Positions 1-9,615 of a DNA stretch of 64,000 nt are shown here, piece by piece. The stretch covers positions 1-64,000 of the forward strand of contig JAGVOQ010000032.1 of assembly GCA_020052645.1 (NCBI GenBank), given 5' to 3'. A model generated the notes under the pieces. The model worked only from the letters and a program-made list of their open reading frames with translations, had not been told where the DNA came from and ran no database searches. Position numbers and translations under genes: made by a program. The stretch comes from Candidatus Omnitrophota bacterium. Its GTDB lineage: Bacteria; Omnitrophota; Gorgyraeia; Velamenicoccales; Velamenicoccaceae. Positions within the stretch are counted from its first letter, which is position 1. Each line of letters starts with the position of its first letter.

Positions 1-1
1 C

Positions 2-454
2 CTTTTTTGTCATAAAAATCTGAAAGAAGGCCGGGAGGCCTTTTTTTCATTTTGTGAAGCTGTCCGGCCCCAGGGATCATTAAGAAACCGTTTGATTGTT
101 ATTTTAGATGGCGTGGATGATATTTTCGGGGTTGAATCCCGTTATAGTTTTAAAATTATCTATTCACGTGGGTGTTCGGCGGATGATGAGATCAGAAAAC
201 TGATCCGTTCATTGGATAATGCGAAAAACGCGGTTGTTGTAACAAATGATTTGGAGTTGGCCCGTTCCGTACGCGGTTTAGGGGCTAAGATCATGAGCAC
301 TCAGGATTTCTTGAATAAAAAAACGAGTGAGAAGTCTTTAAAACATCATTTAAAAATCAGCCGTGGATCAACGCAGGAGGCGGATCTTAATATCGTTGAA
401 CGCGAAGGGATCACAGAGGAATTGCGTAGGATATGGCTAAAAAGAAAGTCTTAA
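2..454 (+). CDS. YacP-like NYN-domain RNase (5' truncated by window start)
   Basis: The frame of the 92..454 ORF stays open back to base 2 (LFCHKNLKEGREAFFSFCEAVRPQGSLRNRLIVILDG...). NYN/YacP-like pattern (VILDGVDDIFG, TNDLELARSVRGLGA). The TTG at 92 is probably not the real start. Confidence 0.75.
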   Translation, partial: LFCHKNLKEGREAFFSFCEAVRPQGSLRNRLIVILDGVDDIFGVESRYSFKIIYSRGCSADDEIRKLIRSLDNAKNAVVVTNDLELARSVRGLGAKIMSTQDFLNKKTSEKSLKHHLKISRGSTQEADLNIVEREGITEELRRIWLKRKS

Positions 455-1011
455 AAAAGGCTCTGAAGCATAAAGGTTTAAAAGTCAAAACTTTGCTGAG
501 CGCATGTTTGGCAGGGGTTAATTGTGTTTATGACGGATCGAATAAAAAACATCCCGTATTTTTAGAATTGTTAAAAAATAAAAAAGCCGTGATTTTTTGT
601 CCTGAAATGCTGGGCGGCTTGAAAGCGCCTCATGCGCCTTCTGAAATCGAACATTCGAGTGGTGGTCAAGTTTTAAAAGGAGTGGGACGGGTCCTGTCGT
701 GTGATGGCAAGAATGTAACGGAGTTTTTTGTTAAAGGAGCTCAAAAAACGCTTGAGATTGCAAAGAAACAGGGTATTAAAAAAGCGATTATGAAAGCGCG
801 TAGTCCGTCGTGCGGTTGCGGCTTGATCTATGACGGTACATTTTCAAAACAACTGATTGAAGGGGATGGCGTGGCCACCGCGCTTTTAAAAGCCCATGGG
901 ATTGAAGTTATCAGTGATGAAGAATATCTAAAAGATATCGGGTATCAGGCAACAGGTAACAGGGCCACGAAAAATAAAAAAAAGACATGTAGCGTTATAC
1001 GTGGGACGTGA
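433..1011 (+). CDS. DUF523 domain-containing protein
   Basis: SACLAGVNCVYDG, FCPEMLGG and KARSPSCGCG motifs typical of DUF523. Confidence 0.85.
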   Translation: MAKKKVLKKALKHKGLKVKTLLSACLAGVNCVYDGSNKKHPVFLELLKNKKAVIFCPEMLGGLKAPHAPSEIEHSSGGQVLKGVGRVLSCDGKNVTEFFVKGAQKTLEIAKKQGIKKAIMKARSPSCGCGLIYDGTFSKQLIEGDGVATALLKAHGIEVISDEEYLKDIGYQATGNRATKNKKKTCSVIRGT

Positions 1012-1017
1012 GACGAA

Positions 1018-1794
1018 ATGGCTATAAGAGCTAAATCTGATTACTGGATCAAATTCCTAGGAACAGCCGGGGCGCGATTTGTTATGATCAGGCAATTGAG
1101 GGCGTCTGGCGGCTTATGGATACATTCGAAGGCTTCTAATGTCTTGATAGATCCGGGCCCGGGGAGTTTGGTGCGTTGCGCGGCTTCTAGGCCAAAGCTT
1201 GATCCGACAGTGTTGGATGGAATTGTGCTTACTCATCGGCATTTGGATCATTCTGGTGATATTAACGTGATGATCGAGGCTATGACAGAAGGCGGTTTTA
1301 AGAAAAAAGGCGTCGTTTTTGTGCCTGAAGACGCGATTGAATCGGATTCTGTTATTTTGAAATACGCAAAAGCTTTTCCTGAAAAAATCGAGATATTGAA
1401 GGAAAATACGTCCTACCAGGTTAAGGACTTTTCTTTTCGAACAACTTCGTTTTTGCATCATCCTTGTCAAACACTTGGCTTAAAATTTAAAATGAGAGAA
1501 GAGTCTATCGCGCTATTGGCGGATACACAATATTTTAATGGCTTAGAGGAGTCTTTTGGCGCAGATACATTGATCGTGAATGTTGTTTTTGCAGAAATGC
1601 GACCGGGAATTCAGCATTTGAATTTCAATGATGTCAAGAAAATTGTTGAAACTTTAAAACCAAAAAAGACGATCTTGACGCATTTTGGCTTGACGATGTT
1701 AAAGGCTGGCCCTCATGCGCTCGCTAAGAAGCTTTCTTGGGAGACCGGGCTTTCGGTCGCGGCAGCTATAGACGGGATGACGCTTAGTTTTTAG
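1018..1794 (+). CDS. MBL-fold metallo-hydrolase
   Basis: LTHRHLDHSGD metal-binding motif; IDPGPGSL; late THFG. Confidence 0.85.
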   Translation: MAIRAKSDYWIKFLGTAGARFVMIRQLRASGGLWIHSKASNVLIDPGPGSLVRCAASRPKLDPTVLDGIVLTHRHLDHSGDINVMIEAMTEGGFKKKGVVFVPEDAIESDSVILKYAKAFPEKIEILKENTSYQVKDFSFRTTSFLHHPCQTLGLKFKMREESIALLADTQYFNGLEESFGADTLIVNVVFAEMRPGIQHLNFNDVKKIVETLKPKKTILTHFGLTMLKAGPHALAKKLSWETGLSVAAAIDGMTLSF

Positions 1795-1819
1795 AATTTT
1801 TTTAAAAAAGGATGATAGA

Positions 1820-2716
1820 ATGATTAAAAAAATGAATGGGGGTCTTATGGTTCGGGATGTCTTAATAAGTCTTCGGCCTAGACAGTGGGCAAAGAATATC
1901 GTTTTTTTCGCAGCCTTGATATATTCGCAGAATTTTTTTAATCCATATCTTTTAAGCGTTACTTTGGCCGCTGTTTTTGTTTTTTGCGTTGCCTCAAGCT
2001 CTCTGTATCTGATCAATGATTGTCTCGATATTGATCGCGATAGAAAACATCCTGTTAAAAAGCTTAGACCTATTGCGGCGGGGCGCTTGCCTGTTTCAAC
2101 TTCAATATTGATCGCGGGTGTTTTGATGGCTTGGTCCGTTGTCATGGCTTTTGTCTTAAATAGGAATTTTTTCTATCTTTTGACCGTCTATCTTTTGATC
2201 GAACTCGCGTATTCGGCCTATCTTAAAAAAGTTGTTATTTTAGATATTCTTTGTATCGCTTCGGGATTTTTAATCAGGGTTTTAGGTGGTGCGGCTGTTA
2301 TTGATGTTCCGATTTCAAGCTGGCTTTTGATTTGTACCACTTTTTTGTCTCTTTTCCTGGCTCTTGGGAAGCGCCGCAGCGAAATGGTGCTTTTGGATGA
2401 CGATGCCAGAGAACACAGGCAAGTCTTGTCGGAATACAGCCTTTCATTTATCGACCAGATGATCACGATTGTGACAGCCTCGACTATTTTTTCTTATGTG
2501 CTGTACACCTTGGCCCCTGAAACGGTTCATAAATTTAACACGCAAAATCTTGAATATTCGGCTATTTTTGTGATCTACGGTATTTTCCGTTATCTATATC
2601 TTATTTATCAAAAAAAGGAAGGAGGCGCTCCGGAAAGGATCTTGTTTTCCGATAAGCCTCTTTTGATCAATTTTATTCTGTTTGCGCTTGTTGTCATTGC
2701 TGTTATTTATCAGTAG
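1820..2716 (+). CDS. UbiA-family prenyltransferase, decaprenyl-phosphate phosphoribosyltransferase-like
   Basis: LRPRQWAKNIVFFAALIYSQ, NDCLDIDRDRKHPVKKLRPIAAG; multiple TM segments. Start may be the ATG at 1847. Confidence 0.75.
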   Translation: MIKKMNGGLMVRDVLISLRPRQWAKNIVFFAALIYSQNFFNPYLLSVTLAAVFVFCVASSSLYLINDCLDIDRDRKHPVKKLRPIAAGRLPVSTSILIAGVLMAWSVVMAFVLNRNFFYLLTVYLLIELAYSAYLKKVVILDILCIASGFLIRVLGGAAVIDVPISSWLLICTTFLSLFLALGKRRSEMVLLDDDAREHRQVLSEYSLSFIDQMITIVTASTIFSYVLYTLAPETVHKFNTQNLEYSAIFVIYGIFRYLYLIYQKKEGGAPERILFSDKPLLINFILFALVVIAVIYQ

Positions 2717-2810
2717 TTTTTAAAAAATACATTTACTCTTGGATTATTTTTGAATGAGAGCGCTAAATAAAAGGTTTATGAGGAAAATAATATCACTCCT
2801 TGCCTATGCA

Positions 2811-2856
2811 CTCTAAAAATTTCCCCCGAAGTATTCGGGGAAGAAATTTTTTAGAG
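2811..2856 (+). repeat. Imperfect hairpin CTCTAAAAATTTCCCCCGAA / TTCGGGGAAGAAATTTTTTAGAG
   Basis: Read directly; about 20-bp stem with small bulges, upstream of the DUF362 gene. Confidence 0.7.
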
Positions 2857-2868
2857 TAGGCTTCGGAG

Positions 2869-2910
2869 CTAATTTTGGGATGTAAAAAAACCAAGATAAA
2901 GCAAAATTAG
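2869..2910 (+). promoter_or_regulatory. 5'UTR stem CTAATTTTG(2869-2877)/CAAAATTAG(2902-2910) abutting the SD of the DUF362 gene
   Basis: 9/9 complementary arms directly before GGAGG; same arrangement upstream of hpf and dnaK. Confidence 0.55.
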
Positions 2911-2926
2911 GGAGGTTGGAAAACAA

Positions 2927-4012
2927 ATGCATCATCGAAAAGCAAAAGTTGCCGTACTAAAAACAACGCCAAACCATGTTCTTCTAGATATCCGTAAGCT
3001 TTGCGTGCTTTCTGATATGAAGAGTTCTTTAGCGGCAGATAAACCGGTTATTTTAAAAGACAATATTTCGTGGCACCTACCTTTTTTGTCAGCCAACACG
3101 ACGCCTTGGCAGCTTGAAGGAACTATTCTTGCTTTAAAAGATGCGGGGTTGAAAGAACTTGTTGCGGTTCATAATAATACGGTTGTGACAGACCCTGAAA
3201 AAGGCTTAAAGTTGAATAAGTTAGATAAAATTTATTCAAAATACGGTGTCGGCGAGAAATTCAATTTTTCAAAAGATGATATGCGCTGGGTGGTGTATAA
3301 GCCAAAATTTAAGTTAAGGGCCCTGGATAAGGTTTTTGGGCACCAGATCATGATCCCTGATTTTTTTATAGGAAAAAACATCATCCATTTGCCGACAGTA
3401 AAAACTCATATCTACACCACAACAACGGGCGCCATGAAAAATGCTTTTGGGGGATTGCTGAATACGCGTCGGCACTATACGCATACCTGGATCCATGAAA
3501 CACTTGTAGATCTTTTAAGGATCCAGCAGGATATCCACAGCGGTATTTTTTGCATCATGGATGGCACAATCTGTGGTTGTGGCCCTGGGCCCAGGACCAT
3601 GATCCCAATTGAAAAAGGGTATATGCTCGCCAGCTGTGATTCGGTTGCGATCGATGCTGTGGCCGCCCGTATGATGGGATTTGATCCTTTAACCGTTCCC
3701 TATATCCGAATGGCCCACGAAGATGGTATCGGGGTTGGGGATGTGCGTGATATTGAAGTTGTGGGGGAGGATGTCAGTCAGGTAAATTTCAAATTTTATG
3801 TAGGTGAAAATTTCGCCTCCCGATTTGGCAAGTGTTGCTGGTTTGGTCCTTTAAAAGGCCTCCAAAAGCTTTTGTTCAGGACGACGCTGGTGCATCTTTT
3901 TGTTTACGCGTCTGCTATTTATCACGATTTTATCTGGTGGCCTTTGATCGGTCAAAGACGCCAGAAAAAGATATTAAAAACACCCTGGGGCAAGCTTTTC
4001 TCTTCATACTAG
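2927..4012 (+). CDS. DUF362 domain-containing protein
   Basis: VILKDNISW, LPTVKTHIYTTTTGAMKNAFGGL, IMDGTICGCGPGPR, CDSVAIDAVAARMMGFDP. Confidence 0.8.
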   Translation: MHHRKAKVAVLKTTPNHVLLDIRKLCVLSDMKSSLAADKPVILKDNISWHLPFLSANTTPWQLEGTILALKDAGLKELVAVHNNTVVTDPEKGLKLNKLDKIYSKYGVGEKFNFSKDDMRWVVYKPKFKLRALDKVFGHQIMIPDFFIGKNIIHLPTVKTHIYTTTTGAMKNAFGGLLNTRRHYTHTWIHETLVDLLRIQQDIHSGIFCIMDGTICGCGPGPRTMIPIEKGYMLASCDSVAIDAVAARMMGFDPLTVPYIRMAHEDGIGVGDVRDIEVVGEDVSQVNFKFYVGENFASRFGKCCWFGPLKGLQKLLFRTTLVHLFVYASAIYHDFIWWPLIGQRRQKKILKTPWGKLFSSY

Positions 4013-4233
4013 ATGGAACCCCGCACCGTAAGACATTGCAAAAATTTCTATGCCTGGCATATTGCAGTAAGATATTTTTGCAATACTTAAGTGGGGTAAT
4101 CGAAACAAGGGATTTAAAAAAACAAAGCGTTTCGATTAAAACTTGGTTGACTTAAGGGAAAAGGCATGATATTTTTATAGTGTTCTTATCCACTAAAGAT
4201 GAGTTTATGTTAGTTTTAAACAAGTTTGAAGGA

Positions 4234-4267
4234 ACGGGTACCGAGGATTAAGAAGTTCGGTACCCGT
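4234..4267 (+). terminator. Hairpin in the pyrG leader (possible attenuator)
   Basis: ACGGGTACCGA (4234-4244) / TCGGTACCCGT (4257-4267), perfect 11-bp stem followed by CTCTGTTTTT. Confidence 0.55.
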
Positions 4268-4355
4268 CTCTGTTTTTAAATCGTTACAAATGCGACGTAA
4301 TGCACAACGGTGTGACTTTCGTCGGTGACTTTTTTCTAAGCAAGGAGGTCTACGG

Positions 4356-5957
4356 ATGACAAAATATATTTTTGTAACAGGAGGCGTTGTTTCAAGCCTT
4401 GGGAAGGGCATCTCCTGCGCTTCGATTGGAAAGATTTTAGAGGTTCGCGGATTTAAGGTGAGCTTTGTTAAATGTGATCCTTATATCAATGTGGATCCCG
4501 GGACCATGAATCCGTTTCAGCATGGTGAAGTGTATGTGACGGACGATGGGGCTGAAACAGATCTGGATTTAGGGCACTACGAACGCTTTACGAATGCCAA
4601 GCTTACTAAAGAGAATAATATTACAACGGGTAAGATCTATTATTCGGTGATCACAAAAGAGCGCCGTGGGGATTATCTGGGTAAAACAGTTCAGGTTATT
4701 CCTCATATCACCGATGAGATAAAAGATTCTCTTAAAAAAGTAGCTAAGGATAATGTACCTGATATTGTTATTGTTGAAGTTGGAGGAACGGTTGGAGATA
4801 TTGAAAGCCTGCCGTTTTTAGAGGCGATTCGACAACTTAAGCAGGAATTGGGGCCAACGAACGCGATCAATATACATTTGACCCTGGTGCCTTATATTCG
4901 TTCCGCAGAAGAGATTAAAACAAAGCCTACGCAGCATAGTGTTGGAAAGCTTCGCGAGATCGGAATTCAGCCTGAAATCCTCTTGTGCCGTTCGGAAAAA
5001 CCCATTTCCCAAGAGCTTAAAAAGAAGATCGCTCTTTTTTGTAATGTGGCTCTAGATGCGGTGATCGAGGCTATTGATGTTAAGAGCATTTACGAAGTTC
5101 CTCTCTTGTATAAACAGGATTGTTTTGATGAGCTTATTTTAAACTATTTGCATCTTTCTCCTAAAAAAGGAAATCTGGAGCATTGGCAGGAAAAAGTTGT
5201 TGGTGTCCTTAAAAACCCCGAGCACTCATGTCGTATCGCTGTTGTTGGAAAATATATCGAACTGCAGGATGCATATAAATCTATTTATGAGGCGCTGGTG
5301 CATGGCGGTATTGCTAATAACGCGCGTGTAGAAATCGTTAAGATTGATTCAGAAGAAGTGGCCTCAAGCAGCATTAAGCAATTAATGAAAGGCGTTGATG
5401 GTATCCTGGTCCCCGGTGGGTTTGGGTATCGGGGGATTGAAGGCAAGATCAATGCTGTTGAATTTGCCAGAAGACAAAAAATTCCTTTTTTTGGTATTTG
5501 CCTTGGAATGCAGACTGCGGTGATCGAGTTTGCCAGAAATGTCTGTGGCCTGAAGAATGCCAATTCGACGGAATTTAATCCGAAAACACCGTATCCTGTA
5601 ATAAGCTTACTTGAAGAACAAAAAAATGTTAAGATTAAAGGCGCGACCATGCGGCTGGGGGCTTATCCGGCGCATCTTATGCCTCAAACGCATAGCCACG
5701 CCAGTTATAAACTGGATTTGATTTCAGAGCGTCATCGTCATCGCTATGAATTTAATCAGGAGTACAGAAAAACATTTGAAAAACATGGGATGAGAGTCGC
5801 CGGGATTTCTCCCAACAAAAAGTTGGTGGAAATCGTCGAGATCAAAGAGCATCCCTGGTTTGTTGCGGTACAGTTTCATCCAGAATTTAAGTCAAAGCCC
5901 GATTGCGCGCATCCGTTATTCAGGGAGTTCATCCGGGCGTCTTTGAAGAAGGATTAG
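4356..5957 (+). CDS. pyrG: CTP synthase
   Basis: [19 protein letters not shown]-terminus; [12 protein letters not shown] glutaminase region; [11 protein letters not shown]. Confidence 0.98.
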   Translation: MTKYIFVTGGVVSSLGKGISCASIGKILEVRGFKVSFVKCDPYINVDPGTMNPFQHGEVYVTDDGAETDLDLGHYERFTNAKLTKENNITTGKIYYSVITKERRGDYLGKTVQVIPHITDEIKDSLKKVAKDNVPDIVIVEVGGTVGDIESLPFLEAIRQLKQELGPTNAINIHLTLVPYIRSAEEIKTKPTQHSVGKLREIGIQPEILLCRSEKPISQELKKKIALFCNVALDAVIEAIDVKSIYEVPLLYKQDCFDELILNYLHLSPKKGNLEHWQEKVVGVLKNPEHSCRIAVVGKYIELQDAYKSIYEALVHGGIANNARVEIVKIDSEEVASSSIKQLMKGVDGILVPGGFGYRGIEGKINAVEFARRQKIPFFGICLGMQTAVIEFARNVCGLKNANSTEFNPKTPYPVISLLEEQKNVKIKGATMRLGAYPAHLMPQTHSHASYKLDLISERHRHRYEFNQEYRKTFEKHGMRVAGISPNKKLVEIVEIKEHPWFVAVQFHPEFKSKPDCAHPLFREFIRASLKKD

Positions 5958-5964
5958 AGCATCC

Positions 5965-6372
5965 ATGAAAAAGACGATTTTCTATGAAATAAAAAAAGGT
6001 TTTGTGAAAGGGGCGTGTTTTTTAATTCTCTCTAGCCTTTTTGGCTGCAGCCAGCCTTTGCAGACACTTATTGAATTAGGGGCTGAACAGAAAGCCCAAC
6101 AGGCTCAAGTAGTTTATCAAGAGAAAAAGTTCTCTTTATTGTTAAGAGACGCAAAAGCAGGACATATCAAGGGTGATAAAACAACATGTTCTGAGGTGCG
6201 TGTCCGCTATGGAGAACCCGTTTTAGAGCAGAAAGCCCAAGCGCCTGGTGAGAAAACAATATGGATGTATCGTAAGCCCGTCGCTTTTATCGATTCTTCT
6301 AAAGTTTATCTTGAGTTTGACAATAGGGAAAGGGTTTCGAGCGTACGCATAGAGGAGAGTCGTGGCCAATAA
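5965..6372 (+). CDS. Putative small lipoprotein
   Basis: Signal sequence with lipobox-like LFGCSQP; short soluble domain. Confidence 0.5.
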   Translation: MKKTIFYEIKKGFVKGACFLILSSLFGCSQPLQTLIELGAEQKAQQAQVVYQEKKFSLLLRDAKAGHIKGDKTTCSEVRVRYGEPVLEQKAQAPGEKTIWMYRKPVAFIDSSKVYLEFDNRERVSSVRIEESRGQ

Positions 6373-8368
6373 TCTTCTCGAGATTTTAAAATATGCCAAG
6401 ATAAGAAATTTTGAAGCGAACTATGCTTCAGATATTCATGATGATTTTTATTTTGGATTTCCGGTTAAAGGTATCCTTGACGCTGAGCAAAAGCTCTTGT
6501 CGTCAAAAGAAAAAACAATCGCTTATTTTTCCATGGAATACGGCCTGGCAACTAATGTCTATAATATTTATTCAGCGAGTAAACCCGTTAAACCTGAAAA
6601 TAAACTTTCTGAGAATGATATTATTTCAAACAATCGGATTCCGGATTATCTTTTTACTTTAAAATTCGACAACCTCTTGGATCTTCCTATTTACAGCGGT
6701 GGTTTAGGCGTTTTGGCAGGGGATACGATTAAGACGGCTGCTGATCTAAGGATGCCACTGGTGGCGATAGGTATTCTTTGGAATAAAGGGTACTTTAAAC
6801 AAAGGTTTTGGTTTAAATTCGGCCAGCTTCCGGAAGAAATGAAATGGGATCCTCAGACATTCCCCGGGCTCGTCCCTCTTGAAAATAAGATCAAGTTAGA
6901 ATTAAAAAACAGGAATATTTATCTTCGTTTATGGAAATATTACGTTTTTAATCAGGCGAAAGATTTTGCCGTTCCTTTGGTTTTGTTGGATTCTAACGTT
7001 GAAGAAAATGACATTGAGGCGCGTCGGTTAACGGATCGGCTGTATAAGAGCGATGATGTAGACGGCCGCCTATTGCAGAGGATTATTTTAGGCATGGGAG
7101 GGATGAAGGCCCTCGAAGAATTGGGTTATCCTATAAGCCTGTATCATCTCAATGAGGGGCACGCGGCTTTTGCGTTTGTCCAGCTGGCCAGGAAAGAAAA
7201 TAAAAAAGATATTGAAAATTTAAAATTTAAATTCGCTTATACGTGCCACACGCCGGTACCGGCAGGGCATGACCGTTTTAGCTTATCCGATTGCGAAAGG
7301 GTTTTGACGAGCCCGGATTTCGATCTGGTTAAGGCTTGTGGGACTGCGGATTCTGAGCCTGGGATTGTTAATTTAACGATCCTTGCTATGAATACGTCTT
7401 ACAGTATTAATGCTGTTTCAAAAATTCACGGCGACGTCATGCGTTTTCAATTTCCGACCTATAAAAACAAGATTAAATCGGTAACAAACGGTGTTCATTT
7501 TCCAACTTGGGTTTCTGAGCCTATTAAGAAATTTTTAAAAACGTATGATAAGGTTTTGGGTGATTTTGAAAATGATCCGACACTTTTAAAAAATGTCCTT
7601 AAATGTAAAGAAGACCCTGATTTTAGAACCGGTTTATGGGCCGCGCATCAGGAGAATAAAAAAAAATTCGCGCAACTTTTGCATCAATGGAAGATTAGAG
7701 AAGATGTCCTGACGCTTTGTTGGGCCCGTCGTATCGCGGCGTACAAGCGCCCTAGTCTTATCTTTCAGGATATTGAACGTTTGGAAGGAATGGCCAAACG
7801 CATCGGGCCTTTACAGATTTTTTATGCCGGAAAAGCTCATCCCAATGATAATTTGGCTTTTACCTATATTAACGAGATTATGAATACCGTTGATAAACTC
7901 AATGAAGCTAATGGAAATCTAAAGATTGTAATGTTAGAAAATTATGACATTCACATGGCTAAGTTTCTTGTTTCAGGTGTTGATGTCTGGCTCAATAATC
8001 CTTTACCGCCGAATGAAGCCTCAGGCACCAGCGGCATGAAGGCTATGGCTAACGCTGTTCTCCAGCTTAGTACGGTTGATGGTTGGGTGGCGGAGGCGAC
8101 ACATGAAGACATCGGCCAATTTTTTGGATTTCGTCACGATGGAAAAACATTTACGAATGACCTTGTTTTAAGGTTAGATGAAGATTCTAAAGCCCTTTAT
8201 GAAGCCCTTGAGAACATGATGGGGCTTTATTATGGGTTGAATCAACAAGGGGCTCTAAAAATTCAGTCTCCCTGGCTGGACAAAATGATCAATTGCTTGT
8301 CTTCGGCCTCTTACTTTAACACCTTCCGCATGATTAATGAGTATCGTTCAGATATCTGGGATTTCTGA
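6362..8368 (+). CDS. glgP: Alpha-glucan phosphorylase
   Basis: YFSMEYGL, YSGGLGVLAGD, HLNEGHAAF, NPLPPNEASGTSGMKAMANAVLQLSTVDGW. Confidence 0.92.
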   Translation: MANNLLEILKYAKIRNFEANYASDIHDDFYFGFPVKGILDAEQKLLSSKEKTIAYFSMEYGLATNVYNIYSASKPVKPENKLSENDIISNNRIPDYLFTLKFDNLLDLPIYSGGLGVLAGDTIKTAADLRMPLVAIGILWNKGYFKQRFWFKFGQLPEEMKWDPQTFPGLVPLENKIKLELKNRNIYLRLWKYYVFNQAKDFAVPLVLLDSNVEENDIEARRLTDRLYKSDDVDGRLLQRIILGMGGMKALEELGYPISLYHLNEGHAAFAFVQLARKENKKDIENLKFKFAYTCHTPVPAGHDRFSLSDCERVLTSPDFDLVKACGTADSEPGIVNLTILAMNTSYSINAVSKIHGDVMRFQFPTYKNKIKSVTNGVHFPTWVSEPIKKFLKTYDKVLGDFENDPTLLKNVLKCKEDPDFRTGLWAAHQENKKKFAQLLHQWKIREDVLTLCWARRIAAYKRPSLIFQDIERLEGMAKRIGPLQIFYAGKAHPNDNLAFTYINEIMNTVDKLNEANGNLKIVMLENYDIHMAKFLVSGVDVWLNNPLPPNEASGTSGMKAMANAVLQLSTVDGWVAEATHEDIGQFFGFRHDGKTFTNDLVLRLDEDSKALYEALENMMGLYYGLNQQGALKIQSPWLDKMINCLSSASYFNTFRMINEYRSDIWDF

Positions 8369-8474
8369 TTCTAATTTTCATTCTCTTGTGTTTTTTCTCT
8401 TACTGTTCTAAAATAAAAGACAAGCCTATTTTTTAGATAACTATTCTAGTGAAGAGGGAGAGAGTGGAATATCG

Positions 8475-9008
8475 ATGGGAGAGAAAACAGAGAAGATTAT
8501 TTTTTTGATTTTTTCTTTTTTGTTGTTTTTTCAAGAAGGCGTTGCCATGGCTTTAGAATTAAAGAGTCCGGATATTGTGCCCAACGAGACAATTCCGACT
8601 AGGTTTACCTGTCAGGGAGAAAATACTTCCCCTGCATTAACCTGGAGTGGCGTTCCTCAAGAAACGAAAAGCTTTGCACTTCTTTGCGATGATCCTGATG
8701 CCCCGTCTGGGGATTGGGTGCATTGGGTTGTTTTTAATATTCCTAAAGATGCGCGCGGTCTCTTTGAAAATATTTTAGCGCAAGAAACCTTAAATGATGG
8801 GACTCGGCAAGGGGTGAATGATTCCCATGAGATTGGATACGATGGCCCTTGTCCGCCGCCAGGCAGGTCGCATCGCTATTTTTTTAAGTTATATGCCCTA
8901 GATGCAATTTTAGACATTAAGCGAGAGGTTACAAAAAAAATCTTACTTTTCGAAATGCAAGGCCATATTTTGGCAGAGGCGAAATTAGTAGGGACGTACC
9001 AGAGATAA
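8475..9008 (+). CDS. YbhB/YbcL family (PEBP/Raf kinase inhibitor-like) protein
   Basis: NTSPALTWSGVPQETKSFALLCDDPDAPSGDWVHWVVFNIP, GPCPPPGRSHRYFF; N-terminal signal peptide. Confidence 0.92.
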   Translation: MGEKTEKIIFLIFSFLLFFQEGVAMALELKSPDIVPNETIPTRFTCQGENTSPALTWSGVPQETKSFALLCDDPDAPSGDWVHWVVFNIPKDARGLFENILAQETLNDGTRQGVNDSHEIGYDGPCPPPGRSHRYFFKLYALDAILDIKREVTKKILLFEMQGHILAEAKLVGTYQR

Positions 9009-9162
9009 GGGGACAAAACCGCTTGTTTTTCAATAAGGCAAGGTATAAGAAAAGATGAGGAGAAAGAATTTGCTTCGCATTTTCGCTGAATGAGAAATTA
9101 AGGTTGGAAAATTCGAAGTTCACTCGCCCTGACACAGTGTCGGGGCCCATGAAGGAGGCAAG

Positions 9163-9522
9163 ATGAGTTTCTTTTTATTGCTAGTGAGTCTGGTTTTAAT
9201 TATTAAGGGCGTTTCTATGATTTTGGTGCCTAAAAAAACAATGAAGTTCGCCGCGCAGATGTTGAAAGTTAAAGAGCCGAGGCTATGGGGCCTCTCGTCC
9301 TTATTCGTCGGCATCCTTCTTTTATTTGCTGCGTCTCATTGCATCTTGGTTTGGTTGATCGTGTTATTAGGCTTGATGGAGATTTCCAAAGCGGTGTATG
9401 TTTTTCTTTCACCACCACAGATGTTATTTCACTGGTCTTCCAATCTTAAAGAAAATGCATATCGGGTTTGGGGCATTTGGTCATTAGTCCTTGGCGTTAT
9501 AATTTTTATAACAAGGATATAA
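9163..9522 (+). CDS. Hypothetical membrane protein
   Basis: 119 aa, several hydrophobic segments, SD AGGAGG-like (gaaggagg) upstream. Confidence 0.55.
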   Translation: MSFFLLLVSLVLIIKGVSMILVPKKTMKFAAQMLKVKEPRLWGLSSLFVGILLLFAASHCILVWLIVLLGLMEISKAVYVFLSPPQMLFHWSSNLKENAYRVWGIWSLVLGVIIFITRI

Positions 9523-9551
9523 TCAGCTTTTTTAAGAGAGCGGTTTTCTAG

Positions 9552-9592
9552 ATAAGAGATGGGGCCTATGCGGCTCCATCTCTTATTTTTAA
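9552..9592. terminator. Bidirectional terminator between convergent genes
   Basis: ATAAGAGATGGGGCC (9552-9566) / GGCTCCATCTCTTAT (9572-9586), one mismatch, followed by TTTTT. Confidence 0.75.
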
Positions 9593-9615
9593 GATGGTCC
9601 CGATCGTTTGGCGCG

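Noticed and set aside
1114-2145. Minus-strand ORFs at 1114-1470 and 1699-2145
   Set aside because: Antisense to the MBL-fold and UbiA-family genes, without protein-like composition or start signals.
3832-4155. 107-aa plus-strand ORF overlapping the end of the DUF362 gene
   Set aside because: Alternative frame of the DUF362 C-terminus running into intergenic sequence; no family resemblance.
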